NCBI GenBank assembly: GCA_039914705.1
Contig: JBDSOT010000004.1
Location: forward strand, 1-11,401
DNA: 11,401 bases
Direction: 5' to 3'
Source: JBDSTW01 sp039914705
GTDB lineage: Bacteria; Pseudomonadota; Gammaproteobacteria; SURF-13
Made by a program: the position numbers and the translations under genes
Notes under the pieces: model-generated
The model's input: the letters and a program-made list of their open reading frames with translations, nothing else
Databases searched by the model: none
What the model was told of the DNA's origin: nothing
Part shown: positions 7,126-11,401 of the stretch, piece by piece
Numbering within the stretch: the stretch's first letter is position 1
Layout: every line of letters starts with the position of its first letter

Positions 7126-10032
7126 GTGACCGATTACAAAGATACCCTGAATCTCCCGCAGACCGATTTTCCCATGAAGGCGAACTTGCCCGCTCGCGAG
7201 CCGGAGATTCTCAAACAATGGGAAGATATTGGCCTGTATGCGAAGTTGCGAGAGGTCGGCCGTGACCGGGAAAAATTCGTGCTGCACGATGGTCCGCCCT
7301 ATGCCAACGGAGAGATACATATCGGCCATGCTGTGAACAAGGTGCTGAAAGACATCATCGTCAAGGCCAAGACCTTGAGCGGGTTTGACGCGCCTTACGT
7401 GCCGGGTTGGGATTGCCACGGGCTGCCGATCGAATTGATGGTGGAAAAAAAAATCGGTAAGGCGGGTGTGGCCGTCGATGCGAAAACATTTCGCAAGGCC
7501 TGCCGCGATTACGCTCTGGAACAGGTACATAAACAACGCGACGATTTTAAGCGGCTGGGCATCACCGGTGATTGGGAACACCCGTATCTCACCATGGACT
7601 TCAAGTTTGAGGCCGATATTGTGCGCGCGCTGGGGCGCGTGATTGAACATGGGCATCTTTACAAGGGCTTCAAGCCCGTGCACTGGTGCACCGATTGCGG
7701 TTCCGCGCTCGCCGAGGCCGAGGTGGAGCATGAAGATAAAAGCTCACCCGCCATCGACGTGAGTTTTGAGATAAGGGACAAGAGTGCCCTAAGCAAAGCG
7801 TTTGGTGTGTCACTACCGGCTGATGCCACTGTATATACAGTGATTTGGACCACTACGCCGTGGACATTGCCCGCGAATCAGGCAGTCTGCGTACATCCGG
7901 AATTTGACTATGCTTTGGTTAAAACAAATATAGGATATCTCATTCTGAGTGCTGAGCTGGATACATCACCGCAGTATGTTAGGTCATCCCCCACGGGTGG
8001 AAAACCACATGTAACTGAAATTCAGATACCACCAAAATATGTGTCTCTTCTTCAGAGATATAATTTGGATAACCAAGGGGAGGTGGGTCGTTGTAATGGA
8101 AGCTCGCTAGAGAATCTGCTGGTGCAACACCCGTTCTATGAGCGCATCGTACCCATCATCTGCGGCGAACACGTCACGCTGGAAGCAGGAACCGGTTTGG
8201 TGCACACGGCGCCCGGTCACTGTCAGGACGATTATGTGGTGGGCATGCGTTACGGGTTGCCGGTCGATAATCCCGTAGGTGGGGATGGTATATTTCTGCC
8301 CAGTACTGAACTCTTTGCCGGTGAGCATGTAATGAAGGCAAATGATCATGTAATCGAAGTTCTAAAGCAAAACGGTAAATTACTGTACGAAGAAAAGATT
8401 ACTCATAGCTATCCACACTGCTGGCGGCACAAGACGCCGATTATTTTTCGGGCCACGCCGCAATGGTTTATCAGCATGGAGCAGAATGGCCTGCGCAATG
8501 CGGCGCTTGTGGAAATTCAAAAAACACAATGGCTCCCAGAGTGGGGACAGGCGCGCATCGAAGGCATGGTGGTGGGACGTCCCGATTGGTGCATCTCGCG
8601 CCAGCGCACCTGGGGTGTGCCGATTGCGTTGTTCGTGCACAAGGAAACTGCGGCACCGCACCCGGATACGAAACATCTGATCGAGCAGGTGGCGCAGCGT
8701 ATTGAAGAGCACGGCATCGATGCCTGGTTCGAGCTTGATGCTAAAGAATTGCTGGGCGAGGATGCCGCGCACTATGAAAAGGTTAACGACACGCTGGATG
8801 TCTGGTTCGATTCCGGGGTGACGCATGCCTGCGTGCTGGAGCAACGAGCTGATCTAAATGGTGTGCCCGCCGATCTCTACCTGGAGGGTTCCGATCAACA
8901 CCGTGGTTGGTTCCAATCGTCATTGTTGACCGCAGTTGCAATGCACGGCACGGCACCGTACAAGTCGGTGCTGACGCATGGATTTGCCGTGGATGCCAAG
9001 GGTCAGAAGATGTCCAAATCCAAGGGCAATGTAGTCGCCCCACAAAAGGTGATTAATAGCCTGGGGGCGGATATTCTGCGCCTGTGGGTGGCGTCCACGG
9101 ATTACCGCGGTGAAATGAATGTCTCGGACGAAATCCTGAAGCGCACGGCTGATTCTTATCGGCGTTTGCGCAATACGGCACGTTTTCTGTTGGCTAATCT
9201 TAACGACTTTGATCCTCGTATCGACAGCGTAAGTCATGACAAATTACTGATGCTTGATCGTTGGGTTATGGCAACTACCCAGGCGCTGCAAAGTAAGATT
9301 ATAACTGCATACGACACATATGAATTTCACAAGATTTATCAGGAACTGCATAATTTCTGTGTTTCAGATTTAGGCGGATTTTACCTCGATGTCATAAAAG
9401 ACCGTCAGTACACAATGCGGCAGAACAGCGGCGCGCGTCGCTCGGCGCAGACCGCCATTTACTGCGTCCTTGGAGCCATGGTGCGGTGGTTCGCGCCGAT
9501 TCTGAGTTTTACTGCGGAAGAAATTTTGCGGCACATGCCCGGTGAACGCGCCTCATCCGTTTTTCTGCAAACCTGGCAGGAGTTTCCAGACAATTATTTT
9601 AATGAGCCAATCGGCAATAACATGATTCTGGAGTATTGGGAATATATAAGGGCCGTGCGTGAAGCGGTGGGCAAGGAGCTTGAGAAATTACGCGTGGCGG
9701 GGAAAATTGGCTCTTCCCTTGATGCTGAGGTAGACCTTTACTGCGATGCTGATTTATATGAAGAGTTGGAACGCCTCAAAGACGAGCTTCGTTATGTATT
9801 TATTACATCGTACGCACGCATACATCCTGCGGCGCAACGACCGTCTCATGCCGAGTCCGTAGCGGAGTTCGCCGATAGATTGTGGATCGTGGCCACTCCT
9901 TCTGCGCACGCAAAATGTATCCGCTGCTGGCATCACCGTGAAGATGTGGGCGCTGATCCTGAGTACCCCGAAATTTGCATGCGTTGCGTAATCAATATCA
10001 CCGGCCCTGGTGAAGAGAGGCATTATGCTTAA
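7126..10032 (+). CDS. ileS: Isoleucyl-tRNA synthetase
   Basis: 968 residues (E. coli 938). A class I synthetase that charges tRNA-Ile and hydrolyses mischarged Val-tRNA. Seen in order: HIGH motif 65-68; 'HWCTDCGSALAEAEVEHED' block; CP1 editing domain with 'WTTTPWTLPANQ' and 'GTGLVHTAPGH' followed by QDDY; 'RPDWCISRQRTWGVP'; 'DVWFDSG'; 'EGSDQHRGWF'; KMSKS 628-632; anticodon-binding helices; C-terminal zinc site with C931/C934 and C951/C954. Start is GTG 7126, with AAGAGG (7114-7119) 6 nt upstream. The extra length is explained by about 25 residues (282-306) inserted in CP1; without them the length is 943. The region around the insertion and a second patch near 9235-9420 are AT-richer and use rare-looking codons (ATA, AGA, AGG). 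It overlaps lspA by 8 bp, so the two are translationally coupled. Confidence 0.98.
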   Translation: MTDYKDTLNLPQTDFPMKANLPAREPEILKQWEDIGLYAKLREVGRDREKFVLHDGPPYANGEIHIGHAVNKVLKDIIVKAKTLSGFDAPYVPGWDCHGLPIELMVEKKIGKAGVAVDAKTFRKACRDYALEQVHKQRDDFKRLGITGDWEHPYLTMDFKFEADIVRALGRVIEHGHLYKGFKPVHWCTDCGSALAEAEVEHEDKSSPAIDVSFEIRDKSALSKAFGVSLPADATVYTVIWTTTPWTLPANQAVCVHPEFDYALVKTNIGYLILSAELDTSPQYVRSSPTGGKPHVTEIQIPPKYVSLLQRYNLDNQGEVGRCNGSSLENLLVQHPFYERIVPIICGEHVTLEAGTGLVHTAPGHCQDDYVVGMRYGLPVDNPVGGDGIFLPSTELFAGEHVMKANDHVIEVLKQNGKLLYEEKITHSYPHCWRHKTPIIFRATPQWFISMEQNGLRNAALVEIQKTQWLPEWGQARIEGMVVGRPDWCISRQRTWGVPIALFVHKETAAPHPDTKHLIEQVAQRIEEHGIDAWFELDAKELLGEDAAHYEKVNDTLDVWFDSGVTHACVLEQRADLNGVPADLYLEGSDQHRGWFQSSLLTAVAMHGTAPYKSVLTHGFAVDAKGQKMSKSKGNVVAPQKVINSLGADILRLWVASTDYRGEMNVSDEILKRTADSYRRLRNTARFLLANLNDFDPRIDSVSHDKLLMLDRWVMATTQALQSKIITAYDTYEFHKIYQELHNFCVSDLGGFYLDVIKDRQYTMRQNSGARRSAQTAIYCVLGAMVRWFAPILSFTAEEILRHMPGERASSVFLQTWQEFPDNYFNEPIGNNMILEYWEYIRAVREAVGKELEKLRVAGKIGSSLDAEVDLYCDADLYEELERLKDELRYVFITSYARIHPAAQRPSHAESVAEFADRLWIVATPSAHAKCIRCWHHREDVGADPEYPEICMRCVINITGPGEERHYA

Positions 10033-10504
10033 GTGGCTGTGGCTTTCCGTGGTAGTTATCGGGCTTGATCAGGTCAGCAAATATTTCGCGAGTAGTTCGC
10101 TGAATTTGCATGAGCCGATCAGCGTGTTGCCGTTTTTCAATCTCACGCTGATGCACAACCAAGGCGCCGCGTTCAGTTTTTTGAGTCAGGCAGGCGGTTG
10201 GCAGCGCTGGTTTTTCACCATAATCGCGCTGGTCGTCACGGCGGTGATTGTGCAGTGGATAAGACGATTGTCGTCAACGGAAACCTGGATGGCCGCCGCG
10301 CTCTCATTGATTGCAGGAGGGGCCCTGGGCAATGTGTGGGATCGGATACAGCTTGGTTACGTCGTCGACTTTATCGATGTCTACTACGGCACATGGCATT
10401 GGCCGGCATTCAATATTGCCGACTCGGCGATTACCATCGGTGCCGTGATGCTGATCGTGGAAGGGTTTAAAGGGAAACGAAAATCTACCCCAGTCACATC
10501 CTGA
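10025..10504 (+). CDS. lspA: Lipoprotein signal peptidase (signal peptidase II)
   Basis: 159 residues (E. coli 164). An inner-membrane aspartyl protease that removes the signal peptide of prolipoproteins after lipid attachment to the +1 cysteine. Four hydrophobic segments are visible. Conserved blocks: 'GLDQVSKY', 'NQGAAFSFL', 'GGALGNVWDR', 'GYVVDFIDV' with catalytic D115, and 'FNIADSAITIG' with catalytic D133. ATG 10025 is preferred: GAGAGG ends 4 nt upstream and the protein then begins 'MLKWLWLS' as usual for the family. A GTG at 10010 would add five residues but has no ribosome-binding site. The start lies inside the end of ileS. No fkpB or ispH follows; the next gene faces it one base beyond its stop. 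Confidence 0.98.
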   Translation: MLKWLWLSVVVIGLDQVSKYFASSSLNLHEPISVLPFFNLTLMHNQGAAFSFLSQAGGWQRWFFTIIALVVTAVIVQWIRRLSSTETWMAAALSLIAGGALGNVWDRIQLGYVVDFIDVYYGTWHWPAFNIADSAITIGAVMLIVEGFKGKRKSTPVTS

Positions 10505-10505
10505 A

Positions 10506-10802
10506 TTAATCCTGCTTGCGTGTGGTTTTGTGCAGACGAACCTGCCTTTTGTGCTTGCGCCGACCGTACCAGATTTCAAATTTGCGGCGCATGCGGCGCG
10601 CCCAGTGAAAATCCACCGATAGCAATATCACCCCCAACGGTATCATCCAGAATCCCAGCACCGGCAGGAATCCCAGCAGGCCGAAAATGACCAGAAGAAT
10701 CCCGACGCTGATACGCAATCCGCGCGAGGGGTGACTCTTCAATTTATTGAACAGGTTCTTAAGCATGCACGCTTGCTGGTTGTGGTCGGAATCATTCGTC
10801 AT
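10506..10802 (-). CDS. Small membrane protein, PGPGW-type
   Basis: 98 residues from the chosen start. Two adjoining hydrophobic stretches (about 29-49 and 50-64) with 'GLLGFLPVLGFWMIPLGVILLSVD' in two parts match the pattern of the PGPGW transmembrane family, whose function is unknown. The C-terminal third is strongly basic (RRMRRKFE, GRRKHKR), suggesting a cytoplasmic tail. An open frame continues upstream to a GTG at 10901, but that extension has no ribosome-binding site and no membrane or family signal. ATG 10802 has AGGA about 10 nt upstream on the minus strand. It is convergent with lspA with one base between stops, and isolated from the next minus-strand gene by a terminator. Confidence 0.75.
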   Translation of the reverse strand: MTNDSDHNQQACMLKNLFNKLKSHPSRGLRISVGILLVIFGLLGFLPVLGFWMIPLGVILLSVDFHWARRMRRKFEIWYGRRKHKRQVRLHKTTRKQD

Positions 10803-10934
10803 CTTAACTGATTCCTGAGACAACAGATAAGCTAACGCATGAGTAGGCGTTCGTAAATACGCCCCATAATAAAATTCCTCAAAAACTTTATAAGCCAACA
10901 CTGGTGGTTAATAAGTGCAACTGATGCACAACAG

Positions 10935-10962
10935 AAAAGGGCAGCCGGATGGCTGCCCTTTT
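10935..10962. terminator. Bidirectional intrinsic terminator
   Basis: AAAAGGGCAGCC (10935-10946) and GGCTGCCCTTTT (10951-10962) form a perfect 12-bp inverted repeat with a GGAT loop, with an A-tract on the left and a T-tract on the right. On the minus strand it lies 83 bp after the stop of the right-edge gene and should end that transcript before the PGPGW gene. Nothing on the plus strand nearby obviously needs it, since lspA ends 430 bp earlier. Confidence 0.88.
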
Positions 10963-11045
10963 AAGAGTCAGTAAGACAATGCACTCATAAAATTCAACTA
11001 GGCACTTTTTCTTAACAGAACATATCTATGCGGCCATTAGCCAGC

Positions 11046-11401
11046 TCACTTGCCTTTGTTGAGAGACGTTAACAGATTACTTAACGAATTCGATGGCGAT
11101 TGACGGTTCAGTTTAAGGGCTTTATTGCGCGCCTGCTTCTTGCGTCCCTGCTTTAATAATGAAATGTTTACCGACTTGGCGTTGAGTTGCTGTGCTTTGA
11201 CCGGCTTGGAACGTACAGCCTGCCAATGCTGTCCCAGCAATTCGCTTAGTGATAAAGGCGTAGTAGTTGCCGGTGCCGGTGTTGTATCGGCGGGCTTGGG
11301 AGGTGCAGCGCCGCGCACCAGCAAATCGCGTAACGGAGTTGACGGCGGCGTGGTGGTGCTTACCGGCTTAGGTTTCGGGGGTGTGACGGGCGGAAGATTT
11401 G
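11046..11401 (-). CDS. Unrecognised Pro/Thr-rich protein, C-terminal part (runs off the right edge)
   Basis: 117 C-terminal residues are visible; the frame stays open to the last base, so the start lies outside the window. The visible N-terminal half is a Pro/Thr-rich linker (runs such as 'VTPPKPKPVSTTTPPS' and 'PADTTPAPATTTP') typical of extended surface or periplasmic spacers. Two short similar segments, 'TPLRDLLVRG' and 'TPLSLSELLGQ', occur within it. The last ~60 residues are basic and polar (Lys, Asn, Ser, Gln) with 'GRKKQARNKALKLNRQ'. I recognise no family. A TTG at 11322-11324 is in frame but has no reason to be the start. A terminator follows 83 bp downstream. Confidence 0.65.
   Translation of the reverse strand, partial: NLPPVTPPKPKPVSTTTPPSTPLRDLLVRGAAPPKPADTTPAPATTTPLSLSELLGQHWQAVRSKPVKAQQLNAKSVNISLLKQGRKKQARNKALKLNRQSPSNSLSNLLTSLNKGK

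Noticed and set aside
10010..10024. GTG start for lspA five codons upstream
   Set aside because: It lacks a Shine-Dalgarno, and the bases that would encode the extra residues contain the one serving ATG 10025.
10803..10901. Upstream extension of the PGPGW-type protein to a GTG start (33 extra residues)
   Set aside because: No ribosome-binding site, no family similarity, and a better-placed ATG with AGGA at 10802.

Overview
The window reads as an ordinary housekeeping segment of a proteobacterial chromosome. The 23S and 5S sequences, the gene order rpsT / murJ / ribF-ileS-lspA, and the LspA, RibF and IleRS proteins all fit Proteobacteria. The text following the 23S end (a 'cttgaccatataacacc'-type tail) looks most like Betaproteobacteria of the Nitrosomonadales/Gallionellaceae kind. 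That placement is a judgement from memory, not a search. Coding DNA is of moderate GC, with a few AT-richer patches inside ileS.

Layout. Bases 1-580 are the end of an rRNA operon: the 3' end of 23S, a spacer without tRNA, 5S, and a strong intrinsic terminator. Next is a minus-strand gene for a membrane-anchored thioredoxin-fold protein that has lost its cysteines. Facing away from it is a large plus-strand c-di-GMP protein (two membrane segments, PAS, degenerate GGDEF, intact EAL). rpsT (minus strand, TTG start, near-consensus promoter) converges on this gene and diverges from murJ, whose best start is an unusual CTG. ribF, ileS and lspA follow on the plus strand. ribF and ileS are separated by a nested inverted-repeat element of about 140 bp; ileS and lspA overlap by 8 bp. 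lspA meets a convergent minus-strand gene for a small PGPGW-type membrane protein. The window ends, after a bidirectional terminator, in the C-terminal part of an unrecognised Pro/Thr-rich then Lys/Asn/Ser-rich protein that runs off the right edge.

How the genes work together. S20 and IleRS serve translation, RibF makes FMN/FAD, MurJ flips lipid II for peptidoglycan synthesis, and LspA matures lipoproteins. ribF-ileS-lspA is a classical proteobacterial cluster, here without fkpB/ispH directly after lspA. The PAS-GGDEF-EAL protein is an independent signalling gene, probably a c-di-GMP phosphodiesterase.

I found no clearly novel multigene system, defence island, CRISPR array or prophage. The points most worth a second look are the palindromic element between ribF and ileS, the 25-residue insertion in the IleRS editing domain, the GGDEF/EAL asymmetry, the cysteine-less thioredoxin-like protein and the CTG start of murJ.
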